A stretch of 48,962 nucleotides of DNA from SAR86 cluster bacterium (lineage in GTDB: Bacteria; Pseudomonadota; Gammaproteobacteria; Pseudomonadales; Pseudohongiellaceae). The first letter of the stretch is position 1; the number at the start of each line of letters is the position of its first letter. The stretch lies in contig NVUL01000014.1 in assembly GCA_002401885.1 (NCBI GenBank), positions 1 through 48,962 of the forward strand. Direction: 5' to 3'. A program made the position numbers and the translations under genes. The notes under the pieces were generated by a model, which did no database searches, had not been told where the DNA came from, and worked only from the letters and a program-made list of their open reading frames with translations. This document shows, in pieces, positions 32,118-41,306 of the stretch.

Positions 32118-32796
32118 GCTAATAATCAAGCTGGAGCCAACGCGAACATCTCTGCTCGCGTTGGCATTGATTTGTTCATTTCTTCTCGCTTCTTCCCCTT
32201 TGTTTACACCTCGATCCTCAGCACAAGTAAGTGACTTCCAAAAAAATATCGACTCGACTAGCGAGGCCCTGATCGCGCTGGACTTAAAGGCGAGCGACTG
32301 CCTCGCCGCTTTCGAATCCGACGAGAACACTCAGGCCGTATGCGATGATTTTATCAACGCCCTAGACGGCGAGTTGATGGCGAACTACCTTGAACAGTGC
32401 CGTACTCTGAAGAGCTGGAGAGATGAGTACGTCGATCAGGCCGTTACATCAGATCTGGATTCCGACACCGCGAATAATGAAGAGATGTTGAGACGGTTAG
32501 TCTCTATTGAATTCACCTGCGGCGAGAACACCCTGCGCAGCAGAACCCAATTTGTGTTTAGTGCCTTCAATCGGCTAAGAAGCGGGTCCGCAACAAATGG
32601 GGCGGGCACGGCTACGCTAAGTCGACAGATTTCGAATGATCGGTTCAACGCGCTTGAGAATGCTGAACGACAGCGCCTACAGAATGCTCTGCAGAATCAA
32701 CGGAACAGAAGTCTAAGGGAAAGTGAGCGTCAGTTTAACGATCTGGAAAATGAGCTGATCCGACAACAGATTCGAAATTCGAATCTGCCAAACTAA
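32107..32796 (+). CDS. Exported coiled-coil protein, function unknown
   Basis: A 229-residue product with a late signal peptide (hydrophobic 16-30, cleaved near RSSAQ), a helical middle with four cysteines (SDCLAAF, AVCDDF, EQCRTL, FTCGEN) and a C-terminal Gln/Asn/Arg-rich coiled coil (NALENAERQRLQNALQNQ). It overlaps the YkgJ gene by 11 bases, implying coupling. No known domain. Confidence 0.7.
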   Translation: MRAKLIIKLEPTRTSLLALALICSFLLASSPLFTPRSSAQVSDFQKNIDSTSEALIALDLKASDCLAAFESDENTQAVCDDFINALDGELMANYLEQCRTLKSWRDEYVDQAVTSDLDSDTANNEEMLRRLVSIEFTCGENTLRSRTQFVFSAFNRLRSGSATNGAGTATLSRQISNDRFNALENAERQRLQNALQNQRNRSLRESERQFNDLENELIRQQIRNSNLPN

Positions 32797-32825
32797 GCCT
32801 TCTCAGTCATTCCTTACCGGTGGCC

Positions 32826-34007
32826 TCAATAAAGCACGAGGAAGCTGCCATCTGGCAAGGCTGTCGCCGCGGGAAAGCTAAAATTTGGGATGGAAATCTC
32901 TTCTGCAAATCCCGGGCCCTTGTCTGATCCGTCAGCGGCGAACAATTGCATATTGAGCCTACCGCCTCGCGTGTGACTAATCCCCTCGCCCCAGACGATC
33001 AAGCGACTGCCTTCTCTATTGATAGCCACTGCCGGATTCTTCTGACGGGTTTTGATGAAAGGCTCGGCCACCGGCATCGCCTCCTCTCCAGTGCCCAGCT
33101 TCAATTGGTTGATGCGGCCCTCAGTTTCGAAGACCAACCATTGATTGGCCTCGGCATCGACAGTGATGTCATTGGTGCTGAGCGGACAGGCTGATAGTTC
33201 CCATTCCTGTAACGGCGTTAGCTCATCGTAGCGGGCCGCCTGAATTTTCTTATCTGCAAATTGCAGAGTTAGCGCCTGCATATGCCGGCCCACGCCATCG
33301 ATCGCGGAACGGTAGGCGATAGACAGCTCATTCTCATCACCGAAATTTGTAGCGAGGGAACAACAGGCACAAGCCCCGAGCTCCTTATCGCCCATCTGCA
33401 ATTCATCGCTAAACGTCGCTCCAGAATCAGTGGAGATGCGCCCATAGACGGTTCGCTCGTATTCACGGCTCAGAGCACCCGCTCCCCAAACAATCGCAAC
33501 CTGTGACCCTAGCGCAGCAATATCAGCTCCAGCATCGAGGCCTTCACCGAATTCGTCGACAACAGGCTGCTGTGTCTCGAACTTCGATCGCTCGGTGTTC
33601 GAGCGAGTGTAGAAATATTGATTGTCGCGCGGCAGATACCAAACCACATGGACTCGACCATCACCCCCGACCGCCATGGAGGCCCTCGCTATAGAAAAGG
33701 TACGAATATCATAGGCATTGCTGGACACTTTGATAGGTAGACCAAAGCGATTCTGTTCCGGCAGGTATTGTCGGTAGTAGAGATTTCCCTCCCGCGCGCT
33801 GGGAGCTGAGAGTCGTTTCTTAAAATAGAGCAGATGGATATTACCGCTGTCATCGACAGTTAATCGCGGTTGCACTCCACCATCGGGTGTCTTCTGAATG
33901 TGGATTTCCGCCACAACGGTGCTACCGAGAAGCAGCGTAAATAGCAGGCAAAGCACCTGGAGCAATGCAGAGGATCTCACGTTAGTTACTCTAATAAATC
34001 TGTTCAT
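32826..34007 (-). CDS. Exported BNR/sialidase-like beta-propeller protein
   Basis: A 393-residue periplasmic propeller. Signal peptide (to STVVAE), then Asp-box-like blades: VQPRLTVDDSGNIHLLYF, MAVGGDGRVHVVWYL, YGRISTDSGATFSDE (a canonical SxDxGxTF box), NDITVDAEANQWLVFE, NPAVAINREGSRLIVWGEG. A Cys cluster GACACCSL resembles the CxCC motif of a bacterial sialidase-fold subgroup without shown sialidase activity. The catalytic Arg triad of true sialidases was not identified. The start at 34007 was chosen for the signal peptide; the frame opens at 34121. Confidence 0.75.
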   Translation of the reverse strand: MNRFIRVTNVRSSALLQVLCLLFTLLLGSTVVAEIHIQKTPDGGVQPRLTVDDSGNIHLLYFKKRLSAPSAREGNLYYRQYLPEQNRFGLPIKVSSNAYDIRTFSIARASMAVGGDGRVHVVWYLPRDNQYFYTRSNTERSKFETQQPVVDEFGEGLDAGADIAALGSQVAIVWGAGALSREYERTVYGRISTDSGATFSDELQMGDKELGACACCSLATNFGDENELSIAYRSAIDGVGRHMQALTLQFADKKIQAARYDELTPLQEWELSACPLSTNDITVDAEANQWLVFETEGRINQLKLGTGEEAMPVAEPFIKTRQKNPAVAINREGSRLIVWGEGISHTRGGRLNMQLFAADGSDKGPGFAEEISIPNFSFPAATALPDGSFLVLY

Positions 34008-34211
34008 AGCCCAGTAATCCAAAGGGTTAGGCGTTAATTTCGTCGCGCCTGAAGTAGAATAAATACTGAAATTAGTGCAAACTTTGCGCACCGTAAGCAC
34101 TGCTGCAGTGATACGCATCATAGCAGCTAATTCCGGTGATATTGAAACCCGATACGCTCTAAGCCAGTCGGGACAGCCTCAAACTAAGGCGCCTTGGCGC
34201 AGGATTGAAAC

Positions 34212-34730
34212 ATGCATATTTTGGCAAGCAAACTAAGTAAGACAGCGCTCACCCTACTAGTAGGCGGCGCGCTAGCTGCCTGCTCTGCGCCTGAAGAAAC
34301 AGAGTCAGCCGCTACAAACGATGCAGCTACCTATAATACCAGCTTGGACGTGAAGCAAGTCATGGCACTAGTATTGGAACCGGCATCGGATATTCTCTGG
34401 GATTCTGGTGGCTGGATTCTCGATGCTTCCGGCTATGAAGAGCTCTATCCAACAACCGATGAAGGCTGGGATTACGTACGCGCTCAGGCGGCGATAATTG
34501 TAGAATCCGGCAATATGCTCGCGCTTCCGGGCAGGGCAGAAGACAACGACGCATGGATGATCTATGCCGAAGGACTGAGTGAAGCAGGAGTCCTGGCAAT
34601 GGAAGCGGCTGCATCTCACAACGAGGAAGATTTCTTTCAAGCAGGCGCGCAACTGTATAGCGTATGCACAGCCTGCCATCAGGCCTACAACCCCGATATC
34701 AACAATCGCTTCGACGACGCAGAAGACTAA
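34212..34730 (+). CDS. Lipoprotein cytochrome c'/c556-like
   Basis: A 172-residue lipid-anchored c-type cytochrome. Lipobox GGALAAC (Cys24), a helical bundle (VKQVMALVLEPASDILWDS, WDYVRAQAAIIVESGNML, EAGVLAMEAAASHNEEDFFQ) and a C-terminal haem motif VCTACHQAYNP (~152-160). The single C-terminal CxxCH with four helices is the cytochrome c556/c' pattern. AGGA lies upstream of the ATG. It leads a plus-strand trio with HupE (21 bases on) and the anchor protein. Likely an electron carrier for an unidentified periplasmic redox step. Confidence 0.85.
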   Translation: MHILASKLSKTALTLLVGGALAACSAPEETESAATNDAATYNTSLDVKQVMALVLEPASDILWDSGGWILDASGYEELYPTTDEGWDYVRAQAAIIVESGNMLALPGRAEDNDAWMIYAEGLSEAGVLAMEAAASHNEEDFFQAGAQLYSVCTACHQAYNPDINNRFDDAED

Positions 34731-34751
34731 AACTCGATGAGAGCTTCAATA

Positions 34752-35453
34752 ATGAGAAGAGCCGCCGCTGTAGGCATAAAGTTACTCCTGCTCAGCGTCT
34801 CTCTTTTTTCGCTGAATGCCTTCGGACACACTATTGAGGGCGGCGACGCTAGTTTTGTCGCGGCAATCGATGGTCCAGCTATTGGACCATTCATCTACCT
34901 CGGCGCCAAGCACATGGTTACCGGCTATGACCATCTGTTGTTTTTGCTGGGTGTTATCTTCTTCCTGTATCGCCCTAAGCATGTCGTGCAATACGTCACT
35001 CTGTTCGCTATTGGACACAGCATTACGTTGCTACTTGGCGTCTTGGCTAACCTACAGGTAAATGCCTACTTCATCGATGCCATCATCGGGCTTTCGATCG
35101 TTTACAAGGCCTTCGAGAACATCGACGGGTTCAAACGCGTCTTCGGCTTCGAGCCGAATACTAAGATTGCCGTATTCGTATTTGGACTTTTTCACGGCCT
35201 AGGACTCGCCACCAAGTTGCAGGAATTCGACCTTTCCGAGAATGGTCTGGTTACCAATATAATTAGTTTTAACATCGGCGTTGAAATCGGACAGATTTTA
35301 GCCCTGTCGGCGGTGTTCCTAATTCTAAGTGTTTGGAGAACGAGTTCCAGCTACCTGCGGCACTCGTTTGTCACGAATACGGCACTGATGACCGGTGGTT
35401 TCCTGCTCGCAGGATTTCAGCTAAGTGCGTATCTGTTCCAGCCCCCTTTTTAG
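34752..35453 (+). CDS. HupE/UreJ-family membrane transporter
   Basis: About 233 residues with a signal-like first helix and six further membrane helices. Family landmarks are PFIYLGAKHMVTGYDHLLFLLGVIFFL (H-x-x-T-G-x-D-H), FAIGHSITLLLG, ALSIVYKAFEN-like GLSIVYKAFENIDG, FGLFHGLGLATKLQ and FNIGVEIGQ. HupE/UreJ proteins are secondary permeases for nickel or, in some clades, other divalent metals. GAGAG 8 bases upstream favours 34752; an ATG at 34737 is also in frame. No urease or hydrogenase genes are in view, so the metal and purpose are unknown. Confidence 0.88.
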   Translation: MRRAAAVGIKLLLLSVSLFSLNAFGHTIEGGDASFVAAIDGPAIGPFIYLGAKHMVTGYDHLLFLLGVIFFLYRPKHVVQYVTLFAIGHSITLLLGVLANLQVNAYFIDAIIGLSIVYKAFENIDGFKRVFGFEPNTKIAVFVFGLFHGLGLATKLQEFDLSENGLVTNIISFNIGVEIGQILALSAVFLILSVWRTSSSYLRHSFVTNTALMTGGFLLAGFQLSAYLFQPPF

Positions 35454-35499
35454 ATTCATCACTCAGCAAATCAATCCAAAAAAATAATGGAGCCCCATA

Positions 35500-36078
35500 G
35501 TGGCAGAGATAGATAGCAATTCGCCGCCTTCTTCGAAGAACATACTTATAGCGTCGGCTATATCCCTCGTCGTTGCGCTAGTCGTACTGTTCAGCTTCAT
35601 CCTACCTGCCGAGTTTGGTTCAGACCCACTCGGCACTGGCGAGTTGTTTGGTTTGAACGTGCTCGCCCTGGATGAAAACCCGTTCGAGGAGCAGCTCGAA
35701 GTACACAAGACCGACTCTGTGGAATTCATCCTCGGCCCTTTCGAATCAGTTGAGTATAAGTATTTGCTGGATATGGACTCATCCATGCTGTTCAGCTGGG
35801 TAGCCGATGGCGAGTTGTACTACGACATGCATGCCGAACCTGCTGGCTTGGGCGAGGAATATGCGGAGAGCTTCGAGCAGGGCACGGGTGATAGCCGCAT
35901 GGGTTCTTTTCATGCGCCCTTTACAGGCATTCATGGCTGGTTCTGGGAAAACCGCGGCTCAAGCACCATCACGCTGCAGCTCTATTCTTCTGGTTTCTAT
36001 GTAAATTCGACCGTGTTCCGGGATGGTGGTAGCTACGAGCGAGGACTGCAGACTGTGACTGACCAGGCTCAAAACTAG
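35500..36078 (+). CDS. Transmembrane anchor protein linked to HupE
   Basis: A 192-residue protein with one N-terminal membrane helix (ILIASAISLVVALVVLFSFIL, ~15-35) and a periplasmic domain: FILGPFESVEYKYLLDMDSS, LFSWVADGELYYDMHAEP, RMGSFHAPFTGIHGWFWENRG. This is the 'transmembrane anchor protein' family regularly seen beside hupE. The GTG start has a good TGGAG 7 bases upstream. Histidines in YDMHAEP, FHAPF and IHGWFW could bind metal; that is inference. Confidence 0.8.
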   Translation: MAEIDSNSPPSSKNILIASAISLVVALVVLFSFILPAEFGSDPLGTGELFGLNVLALDENPFEEQLEVHKTDSVEFILGPFESVEYKYLLDMDSSMLFSWVADGELYYDMHAEPAGLGEEYAESFEQGTGDSRMGSFHAPFTGIHGWFWENRGSSTITLQLYSSGFYVNSTVFRDGGSYERGLQTVTDQAQN

Positions 36079-36122
36079 AGTTAAGAGTTTGTGTGAAGGG
36101 CTAGAGCGAGAAATTTAGGCAA

Positions 36123-36149
36123 AAAAAACCCGCTACAAGCGGGTTTTTT
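36123..36149. terminator. Bidirectional intrinsic terminator
   Basis: AAAAAACCCGC / GCGGGTTTTTT stem with TACAA loop between the anchor-protein gene and the convergent DUF6152 gene. Confidence 0.9.
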
Positions 36150-36184
36150 ATTTCCAGAACCTGTCGCCAGGATCTAGGGACTAA

Positions 36185-36643
36185 CTATTGACCTGGCTCT
36201 GTAGCATCAGTACCGTCACGTGGCGCACCAGTACCGGATGAACCCATGAACAATTTACGGCCATCAGGGAAAGTGATGTCACGGCCATTCGCACGGCAAG
36301 TCGGCTCACACAGTCTGTCTTTAGACTGGTAACCGGTAACAACAATGTCTTCACCTAGTGTTAGAGAGTTACGGTTGATGCCACGACGCAATAACGTATT
36401 TGGTGTACCACCTTCAACCATCCACGGGCCCGGGTCGCGCGTTGCTTCAGGATCGTTGTTTTCGATGTGAATCCAAGTGTGAGGATTAATCCACTCTACA
36501 CGAGTAATTGGACCACCAAGACGAACTGGAAGGTTCGCATCAAATTCCGCTGAGAAAGCATGGTGAGCAACCGCTGCAGGCTGGTTGATTGCAACAACAC
36601 CGATTGCAGTAACAGCTGCTAATGCTAGTAATTTAATTTTCAT
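36185..36643 (-). CDS. Exported DUF6152 protein
   Basis: A 152-residue periplasmic protein: signal peptide (AAVTAIGVVAINQPAAVA), then a full DUF6152 domain (HHAFSAEFDANLPVRLGGPI, TRVEWINPHTWIHIEN, WMVEGGTPNTLLRRGINRNS, ITFPDGRKLFMGSSGTGAP). The His pair after the signal and conserved NPHxW suggest ligand binding, unproven. Two cysteines (DRLCEPTCRA) interrupt the usual GYxAKD loop. The start at 36643 fits the signal and a GGGG site. It follows the PDxxGxW lipoprotein gene in the same direction, mirroring the fused version at 16445-17485. Confidence 0.9.
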   Translation of the reverse strand: MKIKLLALAAVTAIGVVAINQPAAVAHHAFSAEFDANLPVRLGGPITRVEWINPHTWIHIENNDPEATRDPGPWMVEGGTPNTLLRRGINRNSLTLGEDIVVTGYQSKDRLCEPTCRANGRDITFPDGRKLFMGSSGTGAPRDGTDATEPGQ

Positions 36644-36831
36644 ACAATTTACCCCATTTATAACTTGAAATGTCTGAGCTTGTTGGACTGATACCCGGCG
36701 AAACCGGCTCATTCCGCGCTCAATACACCAAAATTTCAATTAAGCGGTCAGTGACCACATTCTAACCAAGGGCCCTAGGTATTTCCAAGCGGAATACGCC
36801 CAAACGAGCCCTTTTTTGTTCGAAATCGATC

Positions 36832-37722
36832 CTAGAAGCCTAATTCAGCCTCTCTACCCTTACGATATCGGCCGTACATCATCTCTTCTACAAATTCTAC
36901 ACACTTAAACTGTGGCAGTTCGTAGCCCTCTTCTAGACGACGGTAGATAGGCATCTTGATAGTCCAGGCCTCTTCGAAGAGGTCCGGATCTTCCATAGTA
37001 GCCGTGTACTCGATTACGTTTTCGCTAACCATGGTATAGCGCTCGGTAACCTTCAGTAGATAGGTATGGTAGTTACCCGCTCGGTCGAACCAAGTGCGGT
37101 CATCTTGACCCGTTACTTCGACTACCCAGGTATCACCGTCCCAATATCCGAAAGATTGGCCCATCCAAGAATCTAGTGGTGCAGGACCTGGATCTTCAAG
37201 GAATACGTTACGCACCGCGCCAGCAAATGAGTAGGCTATGAAGAAAGCACTCTCGCTCTGGAAAATCTGGAATGGATGGGGCATATATGTGGCTCTCGGC
37301 ACACCCGGCATATAGCACTTAACCTCAGGATCCATTGACTGCCAGTTTGCTGCATTCTCGTCGCGTCGCGCTAATGCTTCAGGCTTGTAAGGGATTGTGC
37401 CGCCTTCAACTACGCCGAAACTAGCTGGAACCGCGCCAACCGCACCCATCGCAACGATGCTAGGAGCTGGCACCGGTACGAAGTCACCGGCAACAAGCAT
37501 ATGAGCAGCTCTTGGCGGCGCTGGCTCTAGGTTATCGTTGGCATTCATCAGCACCTGCCAGATTCCATTAAAATCGGGCTTGCCGTTTGGAGTACGAGGA
37601 ATATCGCTCATTGGGGCTTCTGCGGCCTGAGCAACTTGAGTTGATTGAGTATCAGTTGTATCAGCAGGTGAGCAACCTACTACGAGCACTGCGATTGCTA
37701 GGAGCAGCCATTGAATCTTCAT
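36832..37722 (-). CDS. PDxxGxW-family lipoprotein, paralogue 3
   Basis: A 296-residue lipoprotein (lipobox LVVGC, Cys17). The mature part starts PRTPNGKPDFNGIWQVLM and has the family's central VKCYMPGVPRATY, FGYWDGDTWVVEVTGQ, VTERYTMVSENVIEYTATM, DPDLFEEAWTIKMPI and CVEFVEEMMYGRYRKG. It is more diverged than the copies at 3024 and 25505. AAGGT upstream of the ATG. The DUF6152 gene follows 188 bases downstream, likely same transcript. Function unknown; lipid anchoring hints that it holds the soluble DUF6152 partner at the membrane. Confidence 0.85.
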   Translation of the reverse strand: MKIQWLLLAIAVLVVGCSPADTTDTQSTQVAQAAEAPMSDIPRTPNGKPDFNGIWQVLMNANDNLEPAPPRAAHMLVAGDFVPVPAPSIVAMGAVGAVPASFGVVEGGTIPYKPEALARRDENAANWQSMDPEVKCYMPGVPRATYMPHPFQIFQSESAFFIAYSFAGAVRNVFLEDPGPAPLDSWMGQSFGYWDGDTWVVEVTGQDDRTWFDRAGNYHTYLLKVTERYTMVSENVIEYTATMEDPDLFEEAWTIKMPIYRRLEEGYELPQFKCVEFVEEMMYGRYRKGREAELGF

Positions 37723-37949
37723 AATTCTACCTTTTTGTTTTATTAGAAATTCTCTCCCAAAGGAGCCACGATATAACCACTTGGGTTAGGGTGTGTCAAG
37801 CCAAACGCGCCTAATCATCTAGGCTGGGGCCATTAAGGGGTAACTGTGTCGGCACCCAAAAAGCACCTTAGATACACACTGAAATTTGAGTAAAACTGCA
37901 ATTCAAACCTGACTTACTCATAGAGTGGCTAGACCCGCGAACGCACTGC

Positions 37950-38546
37950 TCAATCCGCGCGCCGAAGAAGCATTGCCGATCCTGTGACGGTCATTAGTAA
38001 AAGCAAAAAGAGTCCAGCCACTCCCAAAACCGTATCCAGAAGAGCAATACCGGTCCATTGTAGATAGTGAATACTGTAGGTCCTATCGATCCACCGCGTG
38101 TCTGCACCCTGCTGATAGAGCGACAAGGAATCCCAATTTACTGTAATGCTGACGCCTGTTGACGTGCGAAAGGGATCAGACTCTCCGGAAAGCAGTTCGC
38201 CGTAACGTAGGGTATCTTGACTAATGGCGTCCTCCACAAAGTTAGCCAAGTCACCTTCGCCAGGTGTGGGTCGTGCCTCTAAACTATCTGGGTCGAGCTG
38301 TCGCCATCTACCCTCTTCCTTTACCAGCAAATGCTGACCCAATACGGTTTTAAGTAAGCGCATTTCCTGCCACTCCGGCGCCGCCGAAATATTGACCTCA
38401 TCCGCTGCATACGTTTTCGGCGACAGCACCGAATAGGCCTGCTCGTATGCCGGACGCACGAGAAAGAAGATACCGGTAAGAGACCAAGCCATGAATGGCA
38501 ATAATAGGATGCCGCCCAGAAGCCGGTGTTGTTTACGTGTAATCAT
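37950..38546 (-). CDS. PepSY-associated transmembrane protein
   Basis: A 198-residue inner-membrane protein with a first helix (LLGGILLLPFMAWSLTGIFFL, ~9-29), a periplasmic PepSY-like domain (~50-150) and a last helix (~170-190). The layout, HRxxGxxxxxxxxxWxxTG start and IHYLQWTG block match PepSY-associated TM proteins, often linked to iron uptake or reductase systems. No such partner is adjacent; it sits between the PDxxGxW gene and the exporter. Confidence 0.78.
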   Translation of the reverse strand: MITRKQHRLLGGILLLPFMAWSLTGIFFLVRPAYEQAYSVLSPKTYAADEVNISAAPEWQEMRLLKTVLGQHLLVKEEGRWRQLDPDSLEARPTPGEGDLANFVEDAISQDTLRYGELLSGESDPFRTSTGVSITVNWDSLSLYQQGADTRWIDRTYSIHYLQWTGIALLDTVLGVAGLFLLLLMTVTGSAMLLRRAD

Positions 38547-38627
38547 GGAATTCGGTTGTACGTTGTTATCGCAATAATCTTAAAGTGAAGACCCGTATTT
38601 ACGCTTCGGGATTTAGCAGTTAGCACA

Positions 38628-39869
38628 CTATTTTTTACCGAGTGTAGTGAGACCGTATTTTCTTACCACAGGAACAAAAATAACAAGACACACTAAACTC
38701 AGCACGGCCGCTGCAAAAAACGAGATGCCTGGAAAATAGATCGATGACTGTTCACTGGTAAACGCGGCGAATAGCTGCGTCATCATTAGCGGACCTAGTA
38801 TGGATGTTATGCTATTGAGACTGCTAAGAGCGCCCTGTAGTTCGCCCTGCGCGTTCGATGGAATCTGACTCGTCATTATTGACTGAAACGCGGGGGTAAC
38901 GAAACCCGAGAGCGCGGCAACTGCCAACCAAGGATACATCTGCCAGCCCTGCGCAGAAAACGCATAACCACAGAATCCAATTATTATCGCCACCATGCCA
39001 AGGATGCCTGCGCGATAGGCACCCATTTTGGGAATTGCCCAACGAATCAGACCGGCTTGCACGATAATCATGAATACGCCAGCGAAGCCCAGCGACAGCC
39101 CAATCTGACTCTCCGACCAAGAAAATTTTTCGATGGTGTAATAGGTCCAGGTACTGGGCAAGGAAAGATGTCCGAGCATGTAGAGAAAGTAGGCAAAAGC
39201 TAGGCCGAATATCGCGGGGTATTTCTTCAGCTGTAATACTGCACCTATCGGATTGGCACGACGAATATCAAACTCGCGTCGGTTTTCTTTGCTGAGCGAT
39301 TCGCCCAACATGAAATAGCCGTAGATCAGATTGACGAGTGCCAGACCTGCTGCTGCGTAAAATGGAACTCGGGGCCCAAATTCGCCTAATAGCCCGCCTA
39401 TAACCGGTCCTAGAACGAAACCGCCTCCGAAGGCGGCGCCAACCATGCCGAAGCGCTGCGCGCGGTTCTCTTCCGGGGTTATGTCAGTCACATAGGCATA
39501 GGCAAGAGAGAAAGATGAACTCGCGACACCCGCAATGATGCGGGCTACAAAAAGCCACAGAATCGTTGGTGCGGAAGCCATAAGCAGATAGTCGGCTCCC
39601 AGTGCTGCCAAGGTATACAGCAGTATCGGCCTGCGACCATATTTGTCTCCCAGATTACCGAGTATCGGGGCCGCAAAGAATTGCACACTGGCATAAGTGA
39701 ACATCAAGTAGCCGCCGATCCTTGATGCCTCAGAGAGAGTCGCATCAGTCAGGCTCATGATGAGCTTCGGCATTACCGGTAGAACGATGCCGAAGCTAAT
39801 GGCATCGAGCAGCACAACGAATACGATGAACGCTAGCGCGTGACGACTCTTGGTGATATCTACAGGCAC
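38628..39869 (-). CDS. TetA-like MFS drug-efflux transporter
   Basis: A 413-residue, 12-helix proton antiporter of the DHA1/TCR-Tet group: FVVLLDAISFGIVLPVMP in helix 1, motif A GNLGDKYGRRPILL, motif C-like GAAFGGGFVLGPVIGGLLG and a second-half DMPxNAQGELQG-type SQIPSNAQGELQGAL. The start is a GTG with AGGTT upstream. Overall closest in style to TetA(A/C)-like efflux proteins, but chromosomal homologues often export other compounds; tetracycline specificity is not implied. No TetR gene is adjacent. Confidence 0.87.
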   Translation of the reverse strand: MPVDITKSRHALAFIVFVVLLDAISFGIVLPVMPKLIMSLTDATLSEASRIGGYLMFTYASVQFFAAPILGNLGDKYGRRPILLYTLAALGADYLLMASAPTILWLFVARIIAGVASSSFSLAYAYVTDITPEENRAQRFGMVGAAFGGGFVLGPVIGGLLGEFGPRVPFYAAAGLALVNLIYGYFMLGESLSKENRREFDIRRANPIGAVLQLKKYPAIFGLAFAYFLYMLGHLSLPSTWTYYTIEKFSWSESQIGLSLGFAGVFMIIVQAGLIRWAIPKMGAYRAGILGMVAIIIGFCGYAFSAQGWQMYPWLAVAALSGFVTPAFQSIMTSQIPSNAQGELQGALSSLNSITSILGPLMMTQLFAAFTSEQSSIYFPGISFFAAAVLSLVCLVIFVPVVRKYGLTTLGKK

Positions 39870-39912
39870 GGTGAACCTATCGGGATATTATTCTTATTCG
39901 TACTCTTATACT

Positions 39913-41265
39913 TTAATTAGACAGCATCGAAACAAAGTCTTCAAACTTACCGCTTGCGCTGCGCGGGAGTGCGGCATGATAGCTTAGTTTCACCGCAAAG
40001 GGATGGCCGAGATTCTCTTTCAGGATATCCTTGATCCGCGCTTCCTGCTCCTCGGTCAGTCTCTGATCCACCACTACCTTTAACTCAATCTCGTCGAGCG
40101 AGTGTTGCACAATCTGAAATTGTCGCAGTGGAGCGACTTGCATAAATTCTCTGAAACCGAAGTTCGGCCAGCGGGTACTGCCGTCGGGGTGCCGCAACAT
40201 GTTTCGCACCCGACCGTGTATCGTCTTGAGAACTGGCAGTCCACGACCACAGCTGCATGGCTCGGCGAGTTCACCATAGTCACCAATCTCGTAGCGAATA
40301 AGCGGGGTCGCATAGTTTCGCAGACTCGTGACGACGATCCGTCCGGGTTCATTGCGCTCACAGGCGCTCCCATCCTCGCGCAATACCTCGAGGAGTACAC
40401 TCTCTGATTGAACATGGTAGTGGGTCTGGACAGGGCACTGAATCGCCATGTAGCCAAGTTCTTCACTACTGTACAAATCGACCAGCTTGGCATTGAACTG
40501 TTCTGCTACGTCGACTTGTAATTCATCATTGATGCTCTCACCTACCGTTCGCACTTCCAAGAGGCCTTGGAGCGTGGTTTCATCACTGCGTAGCTGCGCC
40601 ATCAATGCGCGCAGATTCGACGGATGAGTCATCAGGTAGCTTGGCTGCAGCTTTTGCAACCAACTAATCTGCGCCGGGATGTCGGCGCTGCTGTTTAGAA
40701 AGTATCCACGTCCAGACTTGCGAAATAGCGACGCGGGCAATCCCCAGTCTTCGAACTCCACACCATTCGGTGGCAAGCCGATTGCGTCGCCGCGCCAGCG
40801 TATAGAGGCTGAGACCTTATCGAACTCACGATCATGCCAGAGCTGTTCGCGCATATTGATTGCATTCCAGACTGTGGAGGTCAACGCTGTGGTACGAAAT
40901 TTCACAGGGAAGCCAGTCGAACCCGATGTCATCGATTCAGTCACCCTGCCGTGAGCTTCCGGCAGCGGGTCGCAATCGATGATCTCGTTATTTCTCTGCA
41001 ACTGTGCGCGTGTCAGAATTGGAATATTGTGTAGCGACTCAAGATCTAAGCTGGTGACATCGATGCCAGCTAGATGCTGCCGGTAGAACTTGGAATGGGA
41101 AGTCGCATAGACGATAAGTTTTTTAAATTGCTGTAGTTGTGCCGTCACAAGCTTATCGGCGCTCCACCACTGCGACTCATTCAACTGTTGTAGCAATGGG
41201 TAAAGGGTCTGCCCCTGACCAGTCGCTAGTAGAGGCTTTGGGATGGATTCACTGCTTGGATTCAT
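39913..41265 (-). CDS. PaaK/CapK-like adenylate-forming ligase
   Basis: A 450-residue ANL-family enzyme that would activate a carboxylate with ATP. Landmarks are the P-loop-like MTSGSTGFPVKFRTT, SYLMTHPSNLRAL, VRTVGESINDELQ, DLYSSEELGYMAIQCP, TSLRNYATPLIRYEIGDYGE, the Cys motif CSCGRGLPVLKTIHGR, and a small C-terminal domain with a basic SASGKFEDFV lysine. It follows the phenylacetate-CoA ligase pattern, but no phenylacetate genes are near; neighbours are an O-acyltransferase and an exporter, suggesting small-molecule or cell-surface modification. The natural acid is unknown. Confidence 0.87.
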   Translation of the reverse strand: MNPSSESIPKPLLATGQGQTLYPLLQQLNESQWWSADKLVTAQLQQFKKLIVYATSHSKFYRQHLAGIDVTSLDLESLHNIPILTRAQLQRNNEIIDCDPLPEAHGRVTESMTSGSTGFPVKFRTTALTSTVWNAINMREQLWHDREFDKVSASIRWRGDAIGLPPNGVEFEDWGLPASLFRKSGRGYFLNSSADIPAQISWLQKLQPSYLMTHPSNLRALMAQLRSDETTLQGLLEVRTVGESINDELQVDVAEQFNAKLVDLYSSEELGYMAIQCPVQTHYHVQSESVLLEVLREDGSACERNEPGRIVVTSLRNYATPLIRYEIGDYGELAEPCSCGRGLPVLKTIHGRVRNMLRHPDGSTRWPNFGFREFMQVAPLRQFQIVQHSLDEIELKVVVDQRLTEEQEARIKDILKENLGHPFAVKLSYHAALPRSASGKFEDFVSMLSN

Positions 41266-41306
41266 GGGGCATCTTGCTCAGTGTTGCGCTCTCACACGCA
41301 GCTTAT

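Noticed and set aside
32826..34007. True sialidase
   Set aside because: Asp boxes are present but the catalytic Arg triad and Tyr/Glu pair could not be identified.
38628..39869. Tetracycline resistance determinant
   Set aside because: TetA-like architecture alone does not show specificity; no adjacent TetR or mobile element.
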